Positions 1-6,192 of a DNA stretch of 7,563 bases are shown here, piece by piece. Within the stretch, counting starts at the first letter, position 1. The number at the start of each line of letters is the position of its first letter. The DNA is from Deltaproteobacteria bacterium (GTDB taxonomy: Bacteria > Desulfobacterota > Binatia > UBA9968), in assembly GCA_016184235.1 (NCBI GenBank), contig JACPDC010000061.1, forward strand, positions 1 to 7,563, written 5' to 3'. The position numbers and the translations under genes were made by a program. The notes beneath the pieces were generated by a model. That model made no database searches and had not been told where the DNA came from. It worked only from the letters and a program-made list of their open reading frames with translations.

Positions 1-203
1 CGGTGCGCCCGCATCGTCTCGATCAGCGCCGGCAGATCGCGCACATCCTTTTGGACCAGGACAAAATCAGCTTGGCCGAGTTTTTTTCGCAGGAACTCCC
101 GGCGGGGTTGGGGATCGAAGAATACCAGCCGCTCGCCGCGCTTCAGCGCATGCTGGGCAAAGGAACTCCCCACAAGTCCGGCCCCCGTGATCAGTGTAGC
201 CAT
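1..203 (-). CDS. NAD(P)-dependent epimerase/dehydratase-like protein, N-terminal fragment
   Basis: The open frame starts at ATG 203 and runs off the left edge after 67 codons, so only the N-terminus is visible. It begins MATLITGAGLVGSS, a beta strand followed by the GxGxxG dinucleotide-binding loop (G7, G9, G12). An acidic residue (D30) stands at the end of the second strand, where extended SDRs bind the adenine ribose. A DVRD motif at 53-56 matches the 'GDvrD' strand-3 motif of sugar epimerases and dehydratases. A strong Shine-Dalgarno AAGGAGG at 208-214 supports the start. It is the last gene of the left group, 129 bases after the M23 peptidase gene. A seven-A run on the coding strand (81-87) is in frame. 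Substrate and reaction cannot be told from this fragment, and another Rossmann-fold reductase remains possible. Confidence 0.75.
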   Translation of the reverse strand, partial: MATLITGAGLVGSSFAQHALKRGERLVFFDPQPRREFLRKKLGQADFVLVQKDVRDLPALIETMRAH

Positions 204-332
204 GAATCCTCCTTCCGGCTATGTCGGGCCGCCACAGAAAAAACCAAGATCGGCCAGGCGGTTTTTAACATAGACCACGGAAGAGTGACAGAGGTCAAGC
301 GGGGAGGTTTCGGCGCCGCGGGGAGAGGAGCG

Positions 333-1583
333 TCAGGACGGATTCTGGGCCACGCGGAACTCCGCGTCGCTCAAAAGGAAGAGATGCCGGTCGCGCAGCT
401 CCGTGAAGCGGCCCAGTTCCTCGCCGGCGAGCTGCTGCTGGCTGGGGATTCTCAGCGCTAGGAAATTTATTTTCCTCTGGCCCTGGATCATCTCGAAATG
501 GAGGTGGGGTCCGGTCGCATGGCCGGTTTGACCGACATAGCCGATGACATCCCCCTGGGCGACCCGATCACCCCTTCTCAGCCCCGGCGGGATACGGGAG
601 AGGTGCCCATAGCGCGTCGAGTATCCGTTTCCGTGGGCGACTTCTACGAGGTTGCCGTAACCTTCGTGCCAGCCGGTGAACTTGACCGTGCCCCGGCCGA
701 CGCACACCACCGGGGTTCCGGCAGCCGCCGCGTAGTCGATGGCCAGGTGCGGCCGGACCGTGCGCAGGATCGGATGCATGCGCCGAACGCTGTAGTGGGA
801 CGAGATCCTGCGATAATTGAGAGGCGCGCGCAGAAACGCGCGCCGCAGAGACCGGCCGTCGTTATCGAAATAACCATCCTCTCCTTCTTCCGTGGTGTGG
901 CGAAAGGCGTGCACGGGAACCCCGCCCGCCGTCACTTCTGCGGCCTGGATCTTCGCCGGCTCGCGCCGGCCGTCCACGTAGCGTATTTCCTCGAAGGCGA
1001 CGGAGAAGGTGTCGCCGCGCCGGAAATCGGAAAAAAAGTCGACCTCATACTGAAAAATATCCGCCAGCTCGAGAATCTGCGCCGCGGTAAGCCCCGCTGC
1101 CGTGCCGTCACGATACAGGCTCCTCGATACGACGCCCCGAACGACCCGCGTAACGCGCGCCGAGGGGATTTCCCGGCGCTCTGCCGACCAGCCTTCAGGA
1201 GTCGAGGTCACGCTCAGCACGGCCTCGCGCAAGGGGTATTCCAGCCCCTGCATGATCCCCTCCTTCGCATCGACGATAACCCGGAGGCGCTTTCCCGACC
1301 GGATCTCCTGCGGTTTGACAAAGGGACGGAGACTCTCGCCAACGGCACGAGCGGCGCTGGCGTCGAGGCCGAAGCCGCTGAGCACGGAACCCAGGGTCTC
1401 TCCGGTCCCCAGGGTTACGTCGATCACCCGGGCGGTCGGTTGCACCACCCTGATTCTATTTTGGGCGCGCTCTCCAAGCTGAACCGCGGCAACGACTCCG
1501 ACCACAAGGCAAAGCGGTAAAGCCCTGCGCCAGCGGGGCCTGGTTCGCGGGATTGCTTGTTCTCGCACCGGATGCGACTCCAA
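333..1583 (-). CDS. MepM/Csd3-type M23 family metallopeptidase (murein DD-endopeptidase-like)
   Basis: This 416-residue protein should be a zinc peptidase that cleaves peptidoglycan cross-links in the periplasm. A basic N-terminus is followed by one hydrophobic segment (about 21-37), a signal anchor. Residues about 55-110 resemble the LysM/OapA-like domain and 165-265 the second Csd3-like domain (FDWxxDF-like and YFDxDGRSLRRAFLRAP stretches) of MepM proteins. The LytM/M23 catalytic domain covers about 265-375. Its zinc ligands are H279 and D283 (HLAID) and H362 (GPHLHFE), with H327 (YGHLS) and H360 as the other active-site histidines. All are present, so it is probably active. The start is TTG 1583, with AGGAGG at 1594-1599 inside the end of the mlaC-like gene, whose stop is 6 bases upstream. 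GTG at 1568, preceded by GGAG, is an alternative. The length fits the MepM family (about 400-450). Confidence 0.93.
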   Translation of the reverse strand: MESHPVREQAIPRTRPRWRRALPLCLVVGVVAAVQLGERAQNRIRVVQPTARVIDVTLGTGETLGSVLSGFGLDASAARAVGESLRPFVKPQEIRSGKRLRVIVDAKEGIMQGLEYPLREAVLSVTSTPEGWSAERREIPSARVTRVVRGVVSRSLYRDGTAAGLTAAQILELADIFQYEVDFFSDFRRGDTFSVAFEEIRYVDGRREPAKIQAAEVTAGGVPVHAFRHTTEEGEDGYFDNDGRSLRRAFLRAPLNYRRISSHYSVRRMHPILRTVRPHLAIDYAAAAGTPVVCVGRGTVKFTGWHEGYGNLVEVAHGNGYSTRYGHLSRIPPGLRRGDRVAQGDVIGYVGQTGHATGPHLHFEMIQGQRKINFLALRIPSQQQLAGEELGRFTELRDRHLFLLSDAEFRVAQNPS

Positions 1584-1589
1584 AGTCCC

Positions 1590-2201
1590 TCAACCTCCTC
1601 GTGCGGATGTCTTCTGCTGGAGCCTTTTAAGCAGGTCGTCGAACGTCGCGGTAGACAGAACGCGATGAAATTGGGAGCGAAAATTTCCCACCAGGCTGAT
1701 GTTTTCAACAACGACGTCATAGATCTTCCATTCGCTGCCCACGAGGTGGAGGCTGTAATGTATCGGGATGTCGTCGCCCCGGTCAGGGACGATCTTGGTA
1801 TCGATCCGGGCCAGGTTGCTATCCACATGCTCCCGCAGATAGACCACCTTCGCTTCCCTTAAAGACTCAAACTTGCTCAAGTAGGAGTTCTCGACGAACC
1901 TCTTAAAAACCGAGACAAACTCCTGCTGCCTTTCCGCCAGGCGGCCCCAGTGCTGGCCGAGAGATCTCATGGCCATCTCCCTGAAGTCGAACCTCGCTGC
2001 CAGGATCGCCATAAGTAATTCCCGGCGCCCGTTTTTGTAGCTGTCGCTTCCGCTCGGGCCTTCGCGAACGATCCCCTGAACCTGATCCATCGTCTCTTTC
2101 ACCTGCTCTATCGGAGTCGCCGCCGCAGGCGTCGTTAGAGCGCTCCAGACCAGAGCGAACGTCACGATTCTTCTTCGAACAGATGAAATCCGTTGTCTCA
2201 T
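1590..2201 (-). CDS. mlaC: MlaC/Ttg2D-family periplasmic phospholipid-binding protein
   Basis: This 203-residue protein belongs to the MlaC (Ttg2D, PF05494-type) family. These proteins carry phospholipid through the periplasm between an outer-membrane complex and an MlaFEDB-type ABC transporter. The signal peptide is clear: an arginine-rich n-region, a hydrophobic core at about 12-24, and an AAA site giving cleavage after A28. The mature part shows the family pattern: an RRELL..I...FDF..MA...LG..W helix region, then Q..F...F...Y, then beta strands ending in WKIYDVVVENISLVGNFRSQF. I chose ATG 2201 over the upstream TTG 2252 because GGGGGAG sits at 2206-2212 and the signal peptide begins properly there. 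No mlaA, B, D, E or F is in the window, so it is a solitary copy here. HpnM-like hopanoid-associated paralogues are an alternative. A sigma-54-like promoter lies just upstream and the M23 gene is coupled downstream. Confidence 0.88.
   Translation of the reverse strand: MRQRISSVRRRIVTFALVWSALTTPAAATPIEQVKETMDQVQGIVREGPSGSDSYKNGRRELLMAILAARFDFREMAMRSLGQHWGRLAERQQEFVSVFKRFVENSYLSKFESLREAKVVYLREHVDSNLARIDTKIVPDRGDDIPIHYSLHLVGSEWKIYDVVVENISLVGNFRSQFHRVLSTATFDDLLKRLQQKTSARGG
1594..1599 (-). promoter_or_regulatory. Ribosome binding site of the M23 gene within the mlaC-like stop region
   Basis: AGGAGG is encoded by the last sense codons of the mlaC-like gene (CGA GGA GGT TGA) and lies 10 bases before the TTG start at 1583. 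A weaker GAGGG (1587-1591) sits 3 bases before the start. The arrangement suggests that the M23 gene is translated by ribosomes finishing the upstream gene. Confidence 0.6.
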
Positions 2202-2247
2202 TTTGCTCCCCCTGAATTGGTAGAAGGAATATGATCTATGTATTGGG

Positions 2248-2263
2248 AGCAATAGCTATGCCA
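2248..2263 (-). promoter_or_regulatory. Sigma-54 (-24/-12) promoter upstream of the mlaC-like gene
   Basis: On the minus strand the sequence reads TGGCAT-N5-TTGCT. The invariant GG (2262-2261) and GC (2250-2249) are separated by exactly 10 bases, as in the RpoN consensus TGGCAC-N5-TTGCW, with one mismatch. A start about 12 bases beyond the GC would fall near 2237, leaving a leader of about 36 bases that carries the GGGGGAG ribosome site. Promoters of this class need an activator of the NtrC/bEBP type, and none is in the window. An overlapping sigma-70 reading (TTGGCA with a poor -10) is possible but weaker. Confidence 0.55.
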
Positions 2264-2448
2264 AATGACTATATGGGCGGTGGAGACCTGTTTGTGAGTC
2301 GTTTTTCCAGGAGCGAAAGCCAACAGATACGGCGGAAAGAACAAATTTCGCCACAACTTTACAAAAATCGTCACGCGGCGATCGTTTGTAGAATCTTGAA
2401 TCTTGGAATAGAGCCGGAGTGCCGGCATCTGGAAGGGCGTGGCAGGCT

Positions 2449-2500
2449 AAAAAGGGCGAGGCCGGTGGGGCCGGGCAGGCAATGACCCGGCCCCACCGGT
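2449..2500 (-). terminator. GC-rich hairpin, probable terminator of the small membrane protein gene
   Basis: Arms 2462-2475 and 2486-2499 are perfectly complementary over 14 bp, with a G-T pair possible at 2461/2500 and a 10-base loop. It starts 35 bases after the stop of the small membrane protein gene. On the minus strand the stem is followed by CTCGCCC and then a run of five T (2453-2449). The T run is displaced by about 7 bases from the stem, so this is not a textbook intrinsic terminator. It may stop or stabilise the transcript's 3' end. It separates that gene from the mlaC promoter. Confidence 0.5.
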
Positions 2501-2534
2501 GAGTCAGGAGGAGAGCGAAGGCTCGCTGCCGAGA

Positions 2535-2825
2535 CTAGGTTCGCGCTCGCAGCACGGTGCCCCAGCTCTTCACGAAATCCACGGCGAACACCAACACGGC
2601 CGCGGAGCCGAGCAGCGCCGGGATAAAATAAACATCGCCATAGCTGAGGCCTTCCCACCATTGACCGAGCATGCGTGTGCCGAGCAAAGCGCCGACCCAG
2701 CCGACGACCACCTTGGAGACGAAAGAATCCGGGCCGGGGGTCACATAGTAATGAAGGCCATAGTGCATGACGCCAGAAACTATGGCGCTGATGATGAGTA
2801 GGACGAGAAAGGTCATGAAATCCAT
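2535..2825 (-). CDS. Small three-helix inner-membrane protein, GlsB/YeaQ/YmgE-like
   Basis: This 96-residue protein has three predicted membrane helices: about residues 4-24, 36-53 (SKVVVGWVGALLG) and 66-85. The glycine-rich second helix with VGWxGALLG resembles the GlsB/YeaQ/YmgE (transglycosylase-associated, stress-induced) membrane protein family. It is somewhat longer than the usual 80 or so residues and lacks the typical N-terminal pattern, so the assignment is tentative. Histidines and tyrosines cluster after helix 1 (H21, H25, Y26, Y27). The ATG at 2825 is chosen because AAAGGAGGGG lies just upstream; extending to the longer in-frame start near 2933 would add a polar tail without a ribosome site. 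It is a monocistronic gene with its own sigma-54-like promoter and a hairpin behind it. The biochemical role of this family is not settled. Confidence 0.8.
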   Translation of the reverse strand: MDFMTFLVLLIISAIVSGVMHYGLHYYVTPGPDSFVSKVVVGWVGALLGTRMLGQWWEGLSYGDVYFIPALLGSAAVLVFAVDFVKSWGTVLRART

Positions 2826-2858
2826 AAGACCCCTCCTTTCTTTTTGCATTAGGGTCAA

Positions 2859-2874
2859 AGCAAGATGGCTGCCA
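2859..2874 (-). promoter_or_regulatory. Sigma-54 (-24/-12) promoter upstream of the small membrane protein gene
   Basis: The minus strand reads TGGCAG-N5-TTGCT with GG at 2873-2872 and GC at 2861-2860, exactly 10 bases apart, one mismatch from the RpoN consensus. Transcription would begin near 2848, giving a short leader of about 22 bases that contains the AAAGGAGGGG ribosome site. The core is nearly the same as the element before the mlaC-like gene (both TTTGGCA, then TTGCT). Confidence 0.6.
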
Positions 2875-2880
2875 AATTGA

Positions 2881-2893
2881 TAACTAATTGATA
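2881..2893 (-). promoter_or_regulatory. Candidate IHF binding site next to the sigma-54 promoter
   Basis: The minus strand reads TATCAATTAGTTA, which fits the IHF consensus WATCAANNNNTTR at every defined position, in an AT-rich flank. It begins 6 bases upstream of the -24 element. IHF bending between activator sites and promoter is typical for sigma-54 promoters, although this site sits close to the polymerase. The same bases form part of an 11-base-period direct repeat of AATTGATA (2875-2882 and 2886-2893), so another regulator could bind here. Confidence 0.4.
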
Positions 2894-3095
2894 TTAAGTG
2901 AGTCCTATTATCGCCCGCGACGGCGAGAAACAAATTTTGTAACTGAGAGGAAACAAAACGGCAAAATGGCAGCCGGCGAGAATCGGCCTGGATGCGGCTT
3001 TTTTCTCTTGAAAAATAGAGACTTGTCGCGTTCAGTCTGGATTTCTGGAAAATCCGCAGGGCAAATTTAATTTTCCGCCGTCACTATCGATTGCG

Positions 3096-4058
3096 TCACA
3101 GATGAAGGGTGTTCGGCGCGAACAGCTCCTCTATGTCGAGCTTCCGCTTTGCCAGCCCCTGCTCGTGAAGATAGCCCATCAGGGTCTCCACGACATGCCG
3201 GTTTTTTGCCAGGCCGTAGGGCCAGGGATCTTCTCCGAGGATTTTCTTTTGCTCATTCATCGGCTCGCGAAACCAGACCATGCTGATTTTATAGGGGGAC
3301 AAATCGTTGAGTCGCCGGTAGGCCAGCTCCTTCGCTTGTTGGAAGGCCTTGAACAGGCTGATGGCGAGCCAGGGGGACTCCTTCCACAGCTCCTCCCTGA
3401 CGGCTATGGTATGCATGATGGGGAAGATGCCGGTTTTTCTGTAATAGGCGCTCTCTACCTCCGAGTAATTCTCGAACAGGCGCCGCACCTGCGGCGCGCC
3501 GCCGAGCAGCGACGGAAACAGGTTGGCGCAGATGATGGCATCCAGCTCCCCGCTCGCGAGCATCTCGTCGGCCTGCTTCTCCGGCGGGATCTGCTCGATG
3601 CTGTATTGCCGGGGCATGTCGATCTCCATCCTGCTTCTTTTAGCCCAGGTGAACCAGCGGACCTTGTCCAGCGCTAGCCCATACTCGTGCTGCAGGATGC
3701 CCCGCACCCAGACCGTCGCGGTCTGCTGGAACTCCGCCAGGCCGACCCTCTTTCCTGCGAGGTCCCTGGGCTCGCGGATGCCGCTCCGCGTGTTGATGAA
3801 GATGCAGGAGTGGCGGAACGCCCTGGCCGGAAACACGGGAATCGCGATGAGCGGCTTGCCGAGCGTCCTGGCGATCAGGTAGGACGAGAGCGAGAGCTCG
3901 GAGGCGTCGAAGTCATAGTAGTTGAGCATCCGCGTCCAGATCTCGTGGTGCGGCAGCGTCAGCCAGTTTAGTTCCAGCCCCTCGGGCTTCACGGTGCCGT
4001 CGATGAGGGGCTGGGTGCGGTCGTAATCCCCGCAAGCGAGGGTGATTTGTGTGCGCAT
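3096..4058 (-). CDS. 4,5-dihydroxyphthalate decarboxylase-family protein (periplasmic-binding-protein fold)
   Basis: This 320-residue protein matches the 4,5-dihydroxyphthalate decarboxylase (Pht5-like) family, which shares its fold with NMT1-type substrate-binding proteins. Visible family features are the N-terminal strand with GDYDRTQPLIDG (10-21), KPEGLEL (24-30), SELSLSSY (53-60), IPVFPARAFRHS (73-84) and DLAGKRVGLAEFQQTA, the start of the second lobe. There is no signal peptide, so it should be cytosolic, unlike the related binding protein two genes upstream. In characterised members the enzyme turns 4,5-dihydroxyphthalate into protocatechuate. Many homologues have never been tested, and a non-catalytic ligand-binding role is possible. 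It is the last gene of the operon, 17 bases after the bicupin stop. A GGAG element about 8 bases before ATG 4058 supports the start. No clear terminator follows it. Confidence 0.8.
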   Translation of the reverse strand: MRTQITLACGDYDRTQPLIDGTVKPEGLELNWLTLPHHEIWTRMLNYYDFDASELSLSSYLIARTLGKPLIAIPVFPARAFRHSCIFINTRSGIREPRDLAGKRVGLAEFQQTATVWVRGILQHEYGLALDKVRWFTWAKRSRMEIDMPRQYSIEQIPPEKQADEMLASGELDAIICANLFPSLLGGAPQVRRLFENYSEVESAYYRKTGIFPIMHTIAVREELWKESPWLAISLFKAFQQAKELAYRRLNDLSPYKISMVWFREPMNEQKKILGEDPWPYGLAKNRHVVETLMGYLHEQGLAKRKLDIEELFAPNTLHL

Positions 4059-4075
4059 CGAAGGCTCCGGCAGAG

Positions 4076-5161
4076 CTAGCCCTTCTTGTAGTACTTCTCC
4101 ATCTGGCTCTTTATTCCCGCCCTGGCGCAGGCCTCCTCGAAGGTCTTGCGCACGATCGGATCTTCGTCTTCGTATTCAATCTGGTGGCCGCCCTTTTTCA
4201 CGTCCACGTCGGTCAGCCCCAGCCCCTCCCCGAGCATGCCGTAATACTTCTTGCTGCCCCAGCGCAGCGCCAGATAGCGCGCCGGCTCCGCGCCCGCATT
4301 GAAGTGCTGGTGAAACCAGTTGGCCGGCGGCACGACCATGCTTCCCGGTCCCCAGTCGTGGCGCCGGATCTCCTGCCCCTGGGGCCAGAGCAGGGAATAT
4401 CCCTTGCCGCTCAGGATGATCACGTGCGCCCCCGGCCCATGATAGTGCGCCTTCTTATAGGTGCCTACGGGAAACTGAGAGACATGGCCGCACAGGGTGT
4501 TCTCCGCGATCTGGAAGCGAACCTGGGAGCCTCCCGCGCCCCGCTCCTTCCACTCGAGCAGCTTCATGTTGCGCACATCGGGAACGAAATTGGTCTCCCA
4601 CACCCGCCCCTCGTACCAGGTTCCTTCGTTGGAAAAATAATCCTCCCGGGAGTCGTAGCGGTCGCCGAACACGTATTCACAGTTGAAGATGAAATCGATG
4701 TTATGGATCAGGTTGATCATGATCGGAGCGCTGGTTACGGCGAGGTAACGCGCCGGCTGCGTGCCGCTGCCGTTGAAAAGCTGGTGCCAGGCATTGAGCG
4801 GCGGAGAGAAGAGCGAGCCCTCCTGCCATTCGAAGGTGTGCTTGGGGCCGCCCTCATTCCACACGGTCGTGGCCCCGTGCCCGCTCACGATGTAAATCAT
4901 CTCCTCGAACAGGTGCCTCTCGGGCCGCAGGCTCTTACCCGGAGGAATCTCGCAGATGTAGGCGTCGTCGGTCTCGCCGGTTCCCTCGAGACAGATGATC
5001 GCCGCCCGCCCCCCCTTGCGTTCCCAGGGCTGCAGCGGGACCGTCTTGATATCCTCGATGAAAAAGCCCTCGATGAGGGAAACCCCTTCGGACTCCACCC
5101 ATTTGTGATAAGAGCTCTTTTTCTCCGCGATCGGCTTGTCGGAAATCTTCGGTTCTGCCAT
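4076..5161 (-). CDS. Bicupin protein, possible gentisate-type ring-cleavage dioxygenase
   Basis: The 361-residue protein holds two cupin barrels. Barrel 1 (about 65-145) has PERHLFEEMIYIVSGHG, with H83 and E87, and H126 in PLNAWHQLFN. Barrel 2 (about 222-300) has AHYHGPGAHVIILSGKG (H239, H241, H246) and WFHQHFN (H284, H286). Both carry the PG..xxPP..W.H motif 2 layout. Bicupins of this shape include gentisate 1,2-dioxygenase and 1-hydroxy-2-naphthoate dioxygenase, which use Fe(II) and three histidines to open an aromatic ring. In barrel 2 the usual motif-1 glutamate position is H246. The enzyme could also be an isomerase, a quercetinase-like enzyme or a non-catalytic binding protein. Its place between a binding protein and a decarboxylase-family gene favours aromatic catabolism. 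The start at ATG 5161 has AAGGA just upstream, and the gap to the preceding gene is 22 bases. Confidence 0.82.
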   Translation of the reverse strand: MAEPKISDKPIAEKKSSYHKWVESEGVSLIEGFFIEDIKTVPLQPWERKGGRAAIICLEGTGETDDAYICEIPPGKSLRPERHLFEEMIYIVSGHGATTVWNEGGPKHTFEWQEGSLFSPPLNAWHQLFNGSGTQPARYLAVTSAPIMINLIHNIDFIFNCEYVFGDRYDSREDYFSNEGTWYEGRVWETNFVPDVRNMKLLEWKERGAGGSQVRFQIAENTLCGHVSQFPVGTYKKAHYHGPGAHVIILSGKGYSLLWPQGQEIRRHDWGPGSMVVPPANWFHQHFNAGAEPARYLALRWGSKKYYGMLGEGLGLTDVDVKKGGHQIEYEDEDPIVRKTFEEACARAGIKSQMEKYYKKG

Positions 5162-5183
5162 CCGTTCCTTTTCTCCCTTCCTG

Positions 5184-6140
5184 TTATCTGCTTCTGAGAC
5201 CCAGCTCCCTCTGGGCCTCGGCCAAAATATTCATCTCTGAGACCTCGTCCAGCGCAATCTCCCGCGCAATCTTGGCCTCTTTTTTGGCCTGCTCGACGAC
5301 CATACGCAGACCCGGCTCAGATATAGCGCCATCCGGGCTAATGACCGCCACGCTGCCCTCGTATGCCGCGGTCGCGATTTCCCGATCCACCTTGCCCCAA
5401 TCCGCCAGCACCTGGACGGTCCCGGCAGGGTCCACCCTCATATAACGGTTCGCCCGAATGAGCGCCTTAAGAACCCTCCTGATTTCGTCGGGACGCTCTT
5501 TGATTTTTTTGTCCGTGGCGCAGAGACCGATAAAGGGAAACCGGAAGATTTCATAGGCCCTGGCCAGGACATTAAATCCCAATTTCTTTCCCTGAGCGTC
5601 GGTCGGAGGCGCGGCAACAGCCACGTCGATTAATCTTTCCTTAAGGGCGGCAAGCCGGGCAAAATCGCGTCCGATAGCCAGGATCTTCATCTCTTTTTCG
5701 GGCTCCACGCCGTAGTGCCTGATCATCATCCGAGCCGCCACATCCGAGGTGTCCCCCACAGTCCCTACTCCCAATGTCTTGCCTTTAAGCTCCCGCACCG
5801 CCTTGATTCCCGGCCGGGCAATGAGAGCGTGCGTGGAGCCATCGACGAAGCTCGCCAGGACCTTCACGGGAATCCCCCTGACAGCCGCCCGTACCACCGA
5901 GCCGAAAACCATTATGTAGTCAAGGTCCGCGCTGACCAAAGAGGCAACCGAAACCGGCGGGCTTATGCGAACAATCTCCGCCTCCAGACCCTCTTCTTTA
6001 AAGAATCCCTTGTTTTGCGCCACCCCTGCGGCGAGAAAGGAGACATTCAAATTGGCTACAGCGATGCGGATCCTCTCCGCCGCCAAGAGGGGGCTGTGGA
6101 GAAGACAGAGAACCAGCGACATGTAAAGAGCGTTTTTCAT
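5184..6140 (-). CDS. NMT1/THI5-family (SsuA-like) ABC transporter substrate-binding protein
   Basis: This 318-residue secreted protein should bind a small organic ligand in the periplasm for an ABC importer. A signal peptide is visible (MKNALYMSLVLCLL...), with cleavage most likely after A21 (LLAA/E). The residue before its cysteine is leucine, so it lacks a lipobox. The mature start RIRIAVANLNVSFLAAGVAQNKGFFKEEGLEAEIV is the classic NMT1/SsuA first lobe. Later come DYIMVFGS (the ligand-cleft turn), ELKGKTLGVGTVGDTSDVAARMM (second-lobe hinge) and a C-terminal helix bundle. I chose ATG 6140 for the proper signal peptide. An upstream in-frame ATG at 6218 has GGAGG at reasonable distance but would add 26 basic residues and overlap the preceding gene by 26 bases. 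No permease or ATPase gene lies in the window. The ligand is unknown. Confidence 0.88.
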   Translation of the reverse strand: MKNALYMSLVLCLLHSPLLAAERIRIAVANLNVSFLAAGVAQNKGFFKEEGLEAEIVRISPPVSVASLVSADLDYIMVFGSVVRAAVRGIPVKVLASFVDGSTHALIARPGIKAVRELKGKTLGVGTVGDTSDVAARMMIRHYGVEPEKEMKILAIGRDFARLAALKERLIDVAVAAPPTDAQGKKLGFNVLARAYEIFRFPFIGLCATDKKIKERPDEIRRVLKALIRANRYMRVDPAGTVQVLADWGKVDREIATAAYEGSVAVISPDGAISEPGLRMVVEQAKKEAKIAREIALDEVSEMNILAEAQRELGLRSR

Positions 6141-6192
6141 CCGGCGCGCCCTCTCTATGAACTTTTTCGACCGTTTGAACCGTTTAAGTCGC

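Larger units (their letters stand above)
2202..2534. other. 333-base intergenic region between mlaC-like and small membrane protein genes
   Basis: No credible gene is present; the short open frames here lack family features and good ribosome sites. On the minus strand it contains a 14-bp perfect hairpin (2462-2499) behind the small membrane protein gene and a sigma-54-like promoter (2248-2263) in front of the mlaC-like gene. A tandem heptamer (GAATCTT twice, 2391-2404) and a short inverted repeat (GCCGG/CCGGC, 2413-2426) lie between them without a clear role. The stretch nearest the promoter is richer in A and T than the coding DNA. Confidence 0.7.

Noticed and set aside
239..266. AAAAACC/GGTTTTT inverted repeat with T run between the M23 and epimerase-like genes
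   Set aside because: The stem is mostly A-T with a 14-base loop, and a terminator here would leave no room for a promoter before the downstream gene.
267..298. Possible sigma-70 promoter (TTGACC, TATGTT) for the epimerase-like gene
   Set aside because: The spacer is 20 bases and the -10 is poor; it is not better than chance.
498..1520. Long plus-strand open frame (340 codons) opposite the M23 peptidase gene
   Set aside because: It is antisense to a gene with complete catalytic motifs; its translation is arginine- and proline-rich with no recognisable domain, typical of shadows in GC-rich DNA.
2202..2252. Upstream TTG start that would lengthen the mlaC-like protein by 17 residues
   Set aside because: It would put the start codon inside the sigma-54 -12 element and bury the signal peptide; ATG 2201 has GGGGGAG in front.
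2391..2404. Tandem heptamer GAATCTT twice
   Set aside because: Two short copies only; it could be an activator site about 160 bases before the predicted start, but there is nothing else to support that.
2888..3070. Plus-strand open frame of 60 codons in the intergenic region
   Set aside because: It has no ribosome site and no hydrophobic or domain pattern, and it overlaps the candidate IHF site of the opposite gene.
4049..5197. Long plus-strand open frame (382 codons) opposite the bicupin gene
   Set aside because: It mirrors the bicupin, shows no domain, and overlaps the ends of neighbouring genes; the minus-strand frame has both cupin motifs and a ribosome site.
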